Source of the DNA: Verrucomicrobiota bacterium | GTDB taxonomy: Bacteria; Verrucomicrobiota; Lentisphaeria; JABSQK01; JAJFLO01 | NCBI GenBank assembly: GCA_021772675.1 | Contig: JAJFLO010000382.1 | Location: 1-54,849, forward strand | DNA: 54,849 bases | Direction of reading: 5' to 3' | In this document: positions 1 through 7,999 of the stretch, piece by piece | Layout: every line of letters begins with the position of its first letter | Position numbering within the stretch: position 1 is the first letter of the stretch | Translations under genes and position numbers: made by a program | The notes under the pieces: generated by a model | Databases searched by the model: none | What the model was told of the DNA's origin: nothing | What the model saw: the letters and a program-made list of their open reading frames with translations, nothing else

Positions 1-1
1 C

Positions 2-139
2 AGCGTCATTTTAGGTAAGCCAACAGGAAAAGGAGATCGGCTCATCATAGTAAATGCGGTTACAAGAGATGGCTGGGTTCCCAATGCAAAGTTGGTTTTT
101 AAGGCCTCCAGGAAAACGGGCGATTACCATGATAATTAG
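2..139 (+). pseudogene. Tc1/mariner (IS630-superfamily)-like transposase fragment
   Basis: Reading from base 2 gives 45 uninterrupted codons ending at TAG 137-139. The peptide contains GKPTGKGDRLIIVNA, then DGWVPNAKLVFKAS, then KTGDYHDN. From memory of the family, this pattern (GKxxGKGxRLIIxxA, then TGDYHDxMN) lies in the central DDE region of Tc1/mariner-like transposases, including many from animals. The match stops just after GDYHDN, where the reading frame of the neighbouring IS4-type transposase begins, so the copy appears to have been interrupted there. The 5' part lies outside the window and no continuation was recognised after the IS4-type gene. The identification rests on motif recall, without a search. 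Confidence 0.55.
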
Positions 140-1508
140 TATGAAGTCATATGAAACGCACTATAGTATCATGTTGGGCCATTACTTTCCCGAGTGGAAT
201 AAATGGCTTGACAATTTACCGGACCCTCGACGACAGGAACTCTGCACTTATTCTGTTCGTCACCTGGTCATGCTCGCGTTTACCATGTTACTGTTCCAAT
301 GCGGGTCACGACGGCAATTGCGCGGAGATCGGCAAGCGCCTCAGTTCCTTGCGAATCTTCTTGAATTAACAAAAACAGACGAACAAACCGTTGCCGATCC
401 GGATACCGTGAATTACCTGTTTGAAAGAATGTCATCATCTGGATTAGAAAATATTGTTGTTGAGGCCAGTCGTTGTCTGATCCGGTCCAAAAGCCTTGAT
501 CGCTTCCGTTTGGAGGGTAGTGTTCTCATTGCTGTCGACGCTACAGAATTATTCCGAAGTAAAGTGCAACATTGCGATCGATGTCTGAAGGCTGAACATT
601 CCAATGGTACGATAAGCTATTTTCACCGTGTCCTCGAAGCCAAATTAATTACTGAAAATGGCATGGCATTATCTATTGCATCGGAATTTATCGAAAATGC
701 CGAGGATGGATTCTACGAAAAACAGGATTGTGAATTGAAAGCCTTTTACCGATTGGCGCCAAAACTCAAGAGTTATTTTCCACGCATGCAAATTCTTTTA
801 CTCCTTGACGCTCTTTATGCCAATCAGAATGTTATTGGTGTCTGTGAAAAATATGACTGGGAATATATCATTGTTTTCAAGGATGGGTCATTGCCTAACC
901 TTTACGAAGAGGCCATCAGGCAATGCATCCGGCATCCGGAAAATACGTTGCAAACCGGAACGCAGACCTTTACATGGGCTCACAATCTATGTTATGAAGG
1001 GCACACGTTTCATGCCATTTTTGCGAAAGACCTTAACGATCCCCAAAATGGAAACTTTGCCTACATTACCGATGTTCGACCCAACTCAAACAATATCGAA
1101 AAACTCATTAATAAAGGAGGACGCAAACGATGGAAAATTGAAAATGAGGGATTTAATTCCCAAAAGACCGGCGGTTATCAATTGGAACACGGTTATGGAC
1201 GTAAAAACCATGCCTGGAAGAACTATTACTTTCTTCTACAGTTAGCCCATCTGCTTAATCAACTGATGGTAAAAACCGATTTATTCGGAAAGCTCCAACT
1301 TCAATTGTTGCTTAAAAACGCAACAAGTACTACGAGGGTATTACTAAAATTCGTCGTTGCCACCGCAGTGACATTTTACGGAAGTATTAAAAATTTCATC
1401 AAACACATCGCAGAATCATTCCGTTATCAATCATTTACTGAATTGGGGTGCAGCATGGACTACCCTCGGTCCATCCAGATTCGATTTGCACCCTTTGATA
1501 CTTCGTGA
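129..1508 (+). CDS. IS4-type DDE transposase
   Basis: This is a complete transposase-like ORF of about 459 residues. The N-terminal part has the DPRRQ...YSVRHLVMLAF region common to this group. The first catalytic Asp is in LIAVDATELF and the second in LLLDALYANQN. The C-terminal Glu lies in the RWKIENEGFNSQK block, which resembles the Y-R-E-K signature of IS4-like enzymes. A Cys-rich HCDRCL stretch follows the first Asp. The frame stays open up to base 54, but 54-128 reads as mariner-like DNA in another frame, so ATG 129 (or 141) is the likely start; no clear Shine-Dalgarno is present. No convincing terminal inverted repeats were found. GATAATT occurs at both sides (131-137 and about 1546-1552), but this may be chance. 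The exact IS family is not settled. Confidence 0.82.
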   Translation: MIISMKSYETHYSIMLGHYFPEWNKWLDNLPDPRRQELCTYSVRHLVMLAFTMLLFQCGSRRQLRGDRQAPQFLANLLELTKTDEQTVADPDTVNYLFERMSSSGLENIVVEASRCLIRSKSLDRFRLEGSVLIAVDATELFRSKVQHCDRCLKAEHSNGTISYFHRVLEAKLITENGMALSIASEFIENAEDGFYEKQDCELKAFYRLAPKLKSYFPRMQILLLLDALYANQNVIGVCEKYDWEYIIVFKDGSLPNLYEEAIRQCIRHPENTLQTGTQTFTWAHNLCYEGHTFHAIFAKDLNDPQNGNFAYITDVRPNSNNIEKLINKGGRKRWKIENEGFNSQKTGGYQLEHGYGRKNHAWKNYYFLLQLAHLLNQLMVKTDLFGKLQLQLLLKNATSTTRVLLKFVVATAVTFYGSIKNFIKHIAESFRYQSFTELGCSMDYPRSIQIRFAPFDTS

Positions 1509-1860
1509 CATCGTTGTCCGTAACATGACCTTTTTACAACCGCCGGGATAATTGAAATGTTGAGTGTAAACTAAACTGCATGGTTTAGGCAGGACCCGTG
1601 GTGTCTGGTTTGGACTTGAAAAATATTTCGAAAAAATTGGCGATGTAAAAAAAATCCATTCTTCATCGCTGACGAATAACTAACGTAATGGAAATCTTGA
1701 ATTCCTTGTGTATGGTATAACAGGCCAGTTGACATGATCACCCCTTTCCTGGTAGTTAGAGTATCATGTTATCTCGGCCTTCTTTATTTTTATAGTAGCA
1801 ATTTTACAGATTCTTGTGAAGAACCAATTTTATTATTACTCTCAGCACGAAGTATTAATA
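1509..1860. other. Intergenic stretch after the transposase
   Basis: These 350 bases hold no supportable gene. The part next to the transposase stop may contain the right end of the insertion sequence, but no inverted repeat with the left side was found. It ends where the first MITE-like element begins. Confidence 0.5.
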
Positions 1861-2040
1861 AGGAGCTGTCCATAAATAAATCATACATCTCGCATCTCAT
1901 ATTCGGCTCATAGTGATATGATCCTCAGTCACGAATTACTCGAAATAGCTCGCTATTTCTGTGGATTCACTCAATCGGATCGAAAAATTCTAAACCAAAT
2001 CTGAGCGGGAATATGTTCAACTTATTTGTGGACAGTTCCT
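1861..2040. repeat. MITE-like element, family A, copy 1
   Basis: This is a 180 bp non-coding element with imperfect terminal inverted repeats. The left end reads AGGAGCTGTCCATAAATAA and the reverse complement of the right end reads AGGAACTGTCCACAAATAA. An internal palindrome, GAAATAGC-TC-GCTATTTC, lies at 1942-1959. A second, longer copy is at 46061-46263 with the same ends, the same internal palindrome and a shared segment around CACTCAATCGGATCGAAAAA. The ends resemble those of IS5-type elements in general style (inference). The right end abuts the family C element that starts at 2040. Confidence 0.8.
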
Positions 2041-2221
2041 AGCCTGATTAATTCATCCGGCTTCTACTGCGTGCGCATATCTCATTTCATATAAGCGAGT
2101 TATGAAGAACAAAAAGACTTGAAATAGTTCACTATTCCTTCACCTTCGGAACCTACATAACTCATTGATCTAAAGTAAGCTAAGCACTCTCATAACGAAG
2201 CCGGATGAATTAATCAGGCTA
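2040..2221. repeat. MITE-like element, family C, copy 1
   Basis: This is a 182 bp element bounded by a perfect 25 bp terminal inverted repeat. The left end begins TAGCCTGATTAATTCATC and continues through CGGCTTC; the right end is its exact reverse complement, finishing GGATGAATTAATCAGGCTA. Both ends begin or finish with TA, which would fit a TA target duplication as in Tc1/mariner-type movement (inference). It has no coding capacity. A GAAATAG...CTATT motif at about 2121-2137 resembles the central palindrome of family A. A diverged copy with the same ends lies at 40193-40362. Confidence 0.85.
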
Positions 2222-2390
2222 AGGCAATTTGTGTTATGCTCAAAGGGGTAGCAACAATTTTAACTGACTCATGAAATATTTTAAATATTATGCACTATCC
2301 TATTGATTGGAATAATCCCATTTCTAAGCAGATTAATTTTACCATCGTTTCTTAAATAAAAGCGTTTTATTTTCTATAAAATTGTATTGA

Positions 2391-3290
2391 GTGCCTTCAA
2401 TGATCTCATATATCGATCAATTTCTTACGTTTGCAAGTGTGGAAAAAGGTTTGGCGAAAAACAGTCTGGAATCTTATGGAACTGATTTAAGACAGTTCTT
2501 AAGATTTCTTCGTGGTGTTGACATCCGTGAATGGTCAAGTGTAACACGAGAAGACATTTTGAATTTCCTTGAAATCTCTTATGAAAAGGAAAGCGCTACC
2601 GCAACGATTGCTCGAAAACTGGTAACTATTAAAGTTTTTTTCCGCTTTCTGTTTCAGGAAAACATAATAAAAACCAATGTGACAGAAGTGATGGATAGTC
2701 CTAAATTATGGAAAATCCTACCTGATTTTTTGAATGAATTGGAAATAAATTCGTTATTGAAGGTTTATGACGATGGCAACACAAATTTAGATTTTAGAAA
2801 TAAAACAATACTGGAATTGATTTATGCCTGTGGACTAAGAGTAAGTGAACTAAGTAATTTGAGATTGGACGACATAAAATTTGATCTAAATGTATTAAGG
2901 GTAACAGGGAAAGGAAATAAAACACGAATTGTTCCTTTTGGAAAGCCTGCCGGAAAATTTCTAATTAAGTACATCGAAAAAGTCAGACCATTTCTGGAAC
3001 GGGAAGTAGGAGTGCCGAATGTGTTTTTGTCAAATAATGGTCGACCACTAACGCGTGCTCGAATTTGGGGCATTGTAAAAGACGCATCAATAAAAGCCGG
3101 CATAAGGAAAAATATTTTTCCACACACATTGAGACATTCGTTCGCCAGTCATTTATTGGCTAATGGAGCCGATTTGCGTGTTATTCAGGAAATGCTGGGT
3201 CATGCCGATATCAGCACGACACAGATCTATACCCATGTTGATCGATCCCACTTAAGTCAGATTCACAATAAATTTCATCCGAGAAACTAA
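2391..3290 (+). CDS. xerD: Tyrosine recombinase, XerC/XerD type
   Basis: This 299-residue protein has the usual Xer length and architecture, with an N-terminal SAM-like core-binding domain (about 1-100) and a C-terminal catalytic domain. The catalytic residues are all present: R150 in CGLRVSEL, K174 in TGKGNK, H245 and R248 in PHTLRHS, H271 in LGHADISTTQIY and Tyr280 as nucleophile. Xer recombinases resolve chromosome dimers at dif during division. The start is GTG 2391 or ATG 2400; neither has a strong ribosome-binding site. It lies 94 bp upstream of thrS on the same strand. XerC and XerD cannot be separated with confidence from one paralogue; the final YTHVDRSHL form is compatible with XerD. 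Despite the mobile elements just upstream, it looks like a chromosomal Xer and not a phage integrase. Confidence 0.88.
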   Translation: MPSMISYIDQFLTFASVEKGLAKNSLESYGTDLRQFLRFLRGVDIREWSSVTREDILNFLEISYEKESATATIARKLVTIKVFFRFLFQENIIKTNVTEVMDSPKLWKILPDFLNELEINSLLKVYDDGNTNLDFRNKTILELIYACGLRVSELSNLRLDDIKFDLNVLRVTGKGNKTRIVPFGKPAGKFLIKYIEKVRPFLEREVGVPNVFLSNNGRPLTRARIWGIVKDASIKAGIRKNIFPHTLRHSFASHLLANGADLRVIQEMLGHADISTTQIYTHVDRSHLSQIHNKFHPRN

Positions 3291-3384
3291 TTTGAATAAC
3301 TATTCTTATTCGTCATTTGATTTTTAGATTGTTGTTTATATCTTATAACCTTTTTCTTTTTTACTATATTTAACCTGACGAAAG

Positions 3385-5115
3385 ATGAATATGGACGAAC
3401 AATTGCTACGACGAAGACATAGCGCCGCTCATTTAATGGCTGCTGCCGTTCAAAATCTATTTGATGATGTAAAATTTGATATCGGTCCTGCGACAGAAGA
3501 AGGTTTTTATTACGATTTCGACATGGATCATCGCTTGGTGCCAGATGATCTTCCACGAATTGAAGAAGAGATGAAGAAACTCGCAGAAAAAAAAGATCCC
3601 TTCATTTGTACTGAAATATCCAGGAATGAAGCAACGGAATCGCTTATCAATAAGCATCAGAATTATAAGATAGAACGTCTTGGAGATATACCTGATGGTG
3701 ATAAAATTACGTTTTATCAATGTGGTGAATTTATTGATCTTTGCCGGGGACCGCATGTTGAACATACTGGAGATGTTGGTGCATTCAAATTAATATCTAT
3801 CGCAGGATCATATTATCGCGGCAACGAAAATAATCCGATGCTACAGCGAGTTTACGGAACGTCCTTTCATAATGAAAAAGGATTGAGAGTTTATCTTAAA
3901 AACCTGGAGGAGGCAAAAAAGAGGGATCATCGTAAAATCAATACCGAGTTAGAGCTTTATAGTGTTTCTGAGGATATCGGTCCCGGATTGATTTTGTGGC
4001 ATCCGAATGGCGCAAGAATTCGCAATGCTATAGAGAATTTCTGGAGAGATACCCATTATAAAAACGGTTATGAAATGTTGTATACACCTCATTTGGGTTT
4101 TGGCGAACTTTGGCAGACAAGTGGTCATCTTGATTTTTATAAAGAAGCCATGTACTCACCGTTGCAGATAGATGACCGCGACTATTACGTGAAGCCGATG
4201 AATTGTCCGTTTCATATAAAGATCTATCAATCAAGAAATAGATCGTACAAAGAACTACCTGCTAGATGGGCTGAGTTGGGAACTGTTTATCGTTACGAAA
4301 AAAGTGGTGTTATGCATGGTTTATTTCGGGTTCGAGGATTTACGCAAGATGACGCTCATATTTTCTGTACCCCTGAACAAGCTGATGCTGAAATTTCAGA
4401 AGTATTGCAGTTTTGTTTGTTTATGTGGAAATCTTTTGGTTTTAAGGAGGTTAAAGCTTATTTATCAACACGGCCGAAAAAAGCAGTTGGCCATGACGAT
4501 AAGTGGGAGCACGCAACAAATTCGTTGAAGAAAGCCGTTGCCGATGCCAACCTCGAATGCGAAGTAGATCCTGGTGGGGGTGCATTTTACGGACCCAAAA
4601 TTGATTTGAAAATTAAAGACGCTATTGGCCGTGAATGGCAAACATCAACAATTCAATTTGATTTTAATCTTCCTGAACGATTCGATCTCCACTATATTGG
4701 AGATGACGGTAAAAAACATCAGCCCTATATGATCCACCGGGCGTTGTTAGGATCGTTGGAGCGGTTTTTTGGTATTTTAATTGAGCATTATGCGGGTGCA
4801 TTCCCAACGTGGCTCGCCCCTGTCCAAGTACGAATTCTACCGATTACAGATGCGCAACATGACTATGCAAACGATTTGTTAAACCAACTGCGAGCTGATG
4901 ATATTCGGGTTGAATGTGATACGCGCAATGAAGGATTAGGTGCAAAAATACGAAAAGCCCGTAACGAACGAATTCCCTATATGCTAATTGTTGGTGAAAA
5001 GGAAAAAAAGAACAATGCGGTATCAGTTAGGAAAAGAGGCGTTGGCGAGGCTGGAACAGCAAATATTGATGAATTTAAATCTCAGATAAAGCAAGAGATA
5101 AAAGAAAAAGAATAG
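3385..5115 (+). CDS. thrS: Threonine--tRNA ligase without TGS domain
   Basis: This class II synthetase charges tRNA-Thr in the cytoplasm. At 576 residues it is shorter than the usual ~640, because the N-terminal TGS domain is absent: the protein begins almost directly with the editing domain, whose HSAAH motif is at residues 12-16. The second editing element, CRGPH, follows. In the catalytic core the zinc ligands appear to be C274 (MNCPFH), H325 (QDDAH) and H451 (MIHRALLGS). Motif 2 is RVRGFTQDD and motif 3 is HRALLGSLERFFG. The anticodon-binding domain occupies about 475-570. ATG 3385 follows a weak GAAAG; a second ATG is two codons later. infC lies 280 bp downstream, the classical thrS-infC-rpmI-rplT order. 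Confidence 0.97.
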   Translation: MNMDEQLLRRRHSAAHLMAAAVQNLFDDVKFDIGPATEEGFYYDFDMDHRLVPDDLPRIEEEMKKLAEKKDPFICTEISRNEATESLINKHQNYKIERLGDIPDGDKITFYQCGEFIDLCRGPHVEHTGDVGAFKLISIAGSYYRGNENNPMLQRVYGTSFHNEKGLRVYLKNLEEAKKRDHRKINTELELYSVSEDIGPGLILWHPNGARIRNAIENFWRDTHYKNGYEMLYTPHLGFGELWQTSGHLDFYKEAMYSPLQIDDRDYYVKPMNCPFHIKIYQSRNRSYKELPARWAELGTVYRYEKSGVMHGLFRVRGFTQDDAHIFCTPEQADAEISEVLQFCLFMWKSFGFKEVKAYLSTRPKKAVGHDDKWEHATNSLKKAVADANLECEVDPGGGAFYGPKIDLKIKDAIGREWQTSTIQFDFNLPERFDLHYIGDDGKKHQPYMIHRALLGSLERFFGILIEHYAGAFPTWLAPVQVRILPITDAQHDYANDLLNQLRADDIRVECDTRNEGLGAKIRKARNERIPYMLIVGEKEKKNNAVSVRKRGVGEAGTANIDEFKSQIKQEIKEKE

Positions 5116-5395
5116 TTTGTTTGAAATTCATGCTTTTAATCATTAGTTTAACATTACCCAATTACGTGAAAAAATCTGAAACATTTGGAAGTCTTCCTTC
5201 ATTAGAGGAAGCATAAAGATAGGGCAGGATTTGTATTTGGCTACACCTTTTAATTTTCAAAAAGATAACACAGATTTAGATACTACAATTTTTTAATTTG
5301 TGTGGTGTTAGAATTCGTCTGAAACTTGAACGTTTCGAAATTCATCAGCGTTTTCTTAATACTTAAATACTAACTATAAAGAGGAGGTTAATACT
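5116..5395 (+). other. thrS-infC intergenic leader
   Basis: This 280 bp gap precedes infC. It contains a short hairpin, CTTCCT-TCATTAG-AGGAAG (about 5194-5212), without a following T-tract, so it is not an obvious terminator. In other bacteria the corresponding leader can be a target for ribosomal protein L20 or IF3-linked autoregulation. No specific L20-leader fold could be confirmed by eye. Confidence 0.35.
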
Positions 5396-5398
5396 ATT
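5381..5398 (+). promoter_or_regulatory. Strong Shine-Dalgarno and AUU start of infC
   Basis: GAGGAGG at 5381-5387 is the strongest ribosome-binding site in this cluster. Eight bases downstream lies ATT 5396-5398, in frame with IF-3. No ATG, GTG or TTG in this frame is available between the upstream stop codon (5357) and TTG 5474, and starting at 5474 would remove most of the IF-3 N-terminal domain. In E. coli infC, AUU is the start codon through which IF3 represses its own synthesis by discriminating against non-canonical starts. The same arrangement is inferred here. Confidence 0.85.
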
Positions 5399-5914
5399 TC
5401 TCGACTTATTAAACGAAGCGACAAATCGCTGGAAGGTTGTGATTTAAGAGTTGTTGATTTTGATCATGAGCAATTGGGAGTAATGTCTGTAGAAGAAGCT
5501 CTCAAGTTGGCAGAAGAAAAAGGATTTGATCTAGTCTTGGTAGCAGAACAGTCAACGCCACCTGTTTGCCGATTAATGAATTATGGTAAATTTACTTATG
5601 AAAAAAAGAAGCAGGTTCGTGATCAGAAGAAAAAACAGCATAAACAGAAGAATAAGGAAATAAAATTTCACGCAAACATTGATTCTCATGATTACTTAAT
5701 CAAGATAAACCGCATAAAGCATTTTTTAGGAAACGGCTGCCGCGTAAAGGTGTCGTTGTTTTTTAGAGGAAGAGAATTAAGGAATACGGAAAAAGGCATG
5801 GAATTAATGGCACAGGTTAAAAATGATATTGAAAATCTGGGGGTCGTTGATAGCCAACCCAAAATGGTGGGGCGAAACATAGGCATGCATATTGTTCCCA
5901 TAAGCCATAAATAA
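5396..5914 (+). CDS. infC: Translation initiation factor IF-3 (AUU start)
   Basis: IF-3 binds the 30S subunit, prevents premature 50S joining and checks start-codon and initiator-tRNA pairing. Beginning at AUU 5396 the protein is 172 residues, the usual size. The N-terminal domain reads RLIKRSDKSLEGCDLRVVDF and continues to the family hallmark LGVMSVEEALKLAEE, followed by PPVCRLMNYGKFTYE. The lysine-rich linker (KKKQVRDQKKKQHKQKNK) leads to the C-terminal domain with KEIKFHANIDSHDY and RGRE. A start at the first conventional codon (TTG 5474) would lose 26 residues of well-conserved N-terminal domain and has no ribosome-binding site. It is followed after 32 bp by rpmI, itself preceded by ACGGAG. 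Confidence 0.96.
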   Translation: MSRLIKRSDKSLEGCDLRVVDFDHEQLGVMSVEEALKLAEEKGFDLVLVAEQSTPPVCRLMNYGKFTYEKKKQVRDQKKKQHKQKNKEIKFHANIDSHDYLIKINRIKHFLGNGCRVKVSLFFRGRELRNTEKGMELMAQVKNDIENLGVVDSQPKMVGRNIGMHIVPISHK

Positions 5915-5946
5915 ATGACCTAGCAATTATATTAACGGAGACTAAA

Positions 5947-6150
5947 ATGCCAAAGCAGAAAACATGCAAAAGTGCATCAAAACGATTTAAGAAAACAGGT
6001 ACAGGAAAAATAGTTCATTATCGGGCAGGTTTTCGTCATATTTTGACAAAAAAGACATCAAAGCGAAAACGTCGGCTTGGTCAAAGCACGCTTCTCAAAT
6101 CCTCAGAAATGAGACGTATAAAAGATGCATTGCCCTACGGATTGAATTAA
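5947..6150 (+). CDS. rpmI: 50S ribosomal protein L35
   Basis: This 67-residue, highly basic protein has the L35 pattern: MPKQKTCKSASKRFKKTGTG at the start, followed by KIVHYRAGFRHILTKKTSKRKRRL in sense. L35 sits in the large ribosomal subunit. Length matches the family (about 65). The start ATG 5947 follows a GGAG at 5937-5940. The gene is between infC and rplT, the near-universal order, and is probably co-transcribed and translationally co-regulated with them. Confidence 0.97.
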   Translation: MPKQKTCKSASKRFKKTGTGKIVHYRAGFRHILTKKTSKRKRRLGQSTLLKSSEMRRIKDALPYGLN

Positions 6151-6209
6151 TGCTATATTATTTTATTTAATCGCTATATGATTTATGGAAAAAATTAGGA
6201 GAAAAGTCA

Positions 6210-6575
6210 ATGTCAAAGGTAAGATGTTCCCCCTCATCAAGAAAGCGTCGGAAGCGGGTATTAGATAGAGCAAAAGGATTTCGTGGTTCAAGAAGTAAAT
6301 TAATACGAACCGCATACGATGCTGTTGATCGAGCGAATGCAATGGCTTATACTGGTCGCAAACAGAAGAAACGTCAATATAGAAGGCTCTGGACTATTCG
6401 AATTAACGCTGCGTGCAGACAGAATGAAATAAATTATAGCCAGTTTATGTACGGGTTGAAACTACTAAATATCCAGCTTAATCGCAAGGTCTTGGCTGAG
6501 ATTGCAATCAATGACTCAGATTCGTTCAAAACGCTTATTGGCAAAGCAAAAGAAGCTATTGCAAAAACGAATTAA
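6210..6575 (+). CDS. rplT: 50S ribosomal protein L20
   Basis: This 121-residue protein is L20, an early assembly protein of the large subunit and, in several bacteria, the translational repressor of its own operon. It shows the RKRRKRVLDRAKGFRGSRSK start, the central YRRLWTIRINAACRQN block and the C-terminal LNRKVLAEIAINDSDSFKTL segment. One difference from many L20 sequences is the beginning MSKVRCSPSSRKRRK instead of MARVKRG. AGGAGAA lies about seven bases upstream of ATG 6210. It is the last gene of the cluster; the next gene, lptF/G, is convergent. Confidence 0.97.
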   Translation: MSKVRCSPSSRKRRKRVLDRAKGFRGSRSKLIRTAYDAVDRANAMAYTGRKQKKRQYRRLWTIRINAACRQNEINYSQFMYGLKLLNIQLNRKVLAEIAINDSDSFKTLIGKAKEAIAKTN

Positions 6576-6594
6576 AGTCTTAGTCAGCTCAATT

Positions 6595-6635
6595 GCAACG
6601 TCCCCGTAAAAATTAAACGTTGTCCAATCTTTTTG
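6595..6635. terminator. Possible terminator between rplT and lptF/G
   Basis: CAACGT at 6596-6601 pairs with ACGTTG at 6617-6622, followed by CCAATCTTTTT. The stem is only six base pairs with a 15-base loop, so this is a weak candidate at the end of the ribosomal-protein operon. Confidence 0.35.
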
Positions 6636-6693
6636 ATAAATTTTGAGCAAATCAAGATACTTATTCGTTGATTAGATTGATATTGATACTTCC

Positions 6694-7839
6694 TCAAAAT
6701 AATCGGTTCATCTTCCAAATTCCCAAACTTAAAAAAAACAAACAGGCCGCGCTCCCTGCAATTCCAGCAGGTAGTAGTTGATTCTTTCCCAGAACCAAAA
6801 AGAATTGTGACAGTAAATAATACGCGGCCATTATACTGATAGCGGCAACAAAACTTTTCATATTACTACTCCGCTCTTGCGTTACCGCCATTGGTATTCC
6901 GAGAAATACAGCAATCATGCAAGACAATGGGGAAAATATATTAAAGTATAAATGTGTGATTAATACAGCTTGTGTGCTTTCTGATATTTTTTGTTCCTTG
7001 GATTGTAGTATTTCGCATATGTTAAGAACAGTAAAATCTTTCAATGGCTTTATTCCAAAAGAAAATGATAGTTTTTGGGGATTCTCACTTAAAACTGAGA
7101 TTGTATAAGTTTGATGATGTTCTGGTTCTTCTAAAAGTAAATATCCATCAAGATCAAATCGCTTCAAAATGACATTTCCAAACAACCATCCAGATTCCGT
7201 GAACTGAGCTTTCTTAGCATACATCTGCCAACTGATACTATTATCGTTCCTGAATTGAGTGATATTTATTTCATGACAAATGCCATGGGGATCAAAGTCA
7301 CCAAAAAACCAATCTCTGTTTTTTTCTTTATTTCTGAATGCCAAATATGACTTTTCCTGCCGAGTTCGTTTATTATATGGATCAACGATATTTTGTTTTA
7401 TCCGGGTTGTTTGTAGCCTGCATGATGGAATAAGAAATTCTGTATTCACAAAGCTAAATAGCGATAGAATAATTGCAACGATGGTTATTGGCAAACAGGA
7501 TTGTGTGATGGATATTCCGGATGCTCGAAATGCAGTCAACTCATTATACCGGCAAAGATTACCAATAAAGTACATCGTCGCCATTATGAGCGATATGGGA
7601 AGAATATGTACTAAATTTTCGGGCTGCAGAAACACATAATAACGAACAATATCGATGACACTAGCATTATTTTTTAAAAAGTCTTCCAGATTATCAACAA
7701 GTGATATAATTAGAAATAGTGTAAGAAATGAAATAATACAGGCGAATAACACAATAAGAAACTCGCCAAATATGTATCGAAATATTAATTTAGAAAAGCG
7801 TCTGCCTGGGATCTGAGATATTTGATTATTATTGTACAA
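6694..7839 (-). CDS. LptF/LptG-family permease (YjgP/YjgQ)
   Basis: This 381-residue integral membrane protein matches the LptF/LptG family, the inner-membrane half of the ABC machine that moves lipopolysaccharide to the outer membrane. Predicted membrane segments lie at about 22-48, 62-90 and 100-130, with three more in the last 100 residues; a soluble beta-jellyroll-like region of about 160 residues lies between. The ELTAFRASGISITQ segment is the family hallmark after the second or third helix. The start is TTG 7839; no ATG precedes the first helix in frame. Only one of the usual LptF/LptG pair is in the window, and LptB is not here. It is convergent with rplT. Confidence 0.85.
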   Translation of the reverse strand: MYNNNQISQIPGRRFSKLIFRYIFGEFLIVLFACIISFLTLFLIISLVDNLEDFLKNNASVIDIVRYYVFLQPENLVHILPISLIMATMYFIGNLCRYNELTAFRASGISITQSCLPITIVAIILSLFSFVNTEFLIPSCRLQTTRIKQNIVDPYNKRTRQEKSYLAFRNKEKNRDWFFGDFDPHGICHEINITQFRNDNSISWQMYAKKAQFTESGWLFGNVILKRFDLDGYLLLEEPEHHQTYTISVLSENPQKLSFSFGIKPLKDFTVLNICEILQSKEQKISESTQAVLITHLYFNIFSPLSCMIAVFLGIPMAVTQERSSNMKSFVAAISIMAAYYLLSQFFLVLGKNQLLPAGIAGSAACLFFLSLGIWKMNRLF

Positions 7840-7999
7840 ACTTCTGATCCCATTTCAATTTAACTGACATCTTTCATTAAGGAGCTATTTCCATATGCTC
7901 CGCAGCAAGCAACCGGGTAAGTTACTCCTGAAAAATTATCGGACGCGACACAAGACAAGCGTTGGGGAATCAATCACGCGGGTGGGATTAAATAACTTC

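Noticed and set aside
1546-1600. GATAATT on both sides of the IS4-type gene looked like a target duplication, and the downstream DNA like a continuation of the mariner fragment.
   Set aside because: No inverted repeats lie next to the 7-mers, and the downstream translation does not continue the mariner pattern.
3287-3765. Reverse-strand open frames opposite the 5' part of thrS.
   Set aside because: They are shadows of thrS with no family-like motifs and no ribosome-binding site.
5474-5914. infC starting with TTG 5474.
   Set aside because: It would remove 26 conserved residues and has no ribosome-binding site, whereas AUU 5396 has GAGGAGG at ideal distance.
6682-7839. Possible lptF-lptG pair.
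   Set aside because: Only one permease is present; the next gene is an unrelated GYF_2-RDD protein, so F and G could not be told apart.
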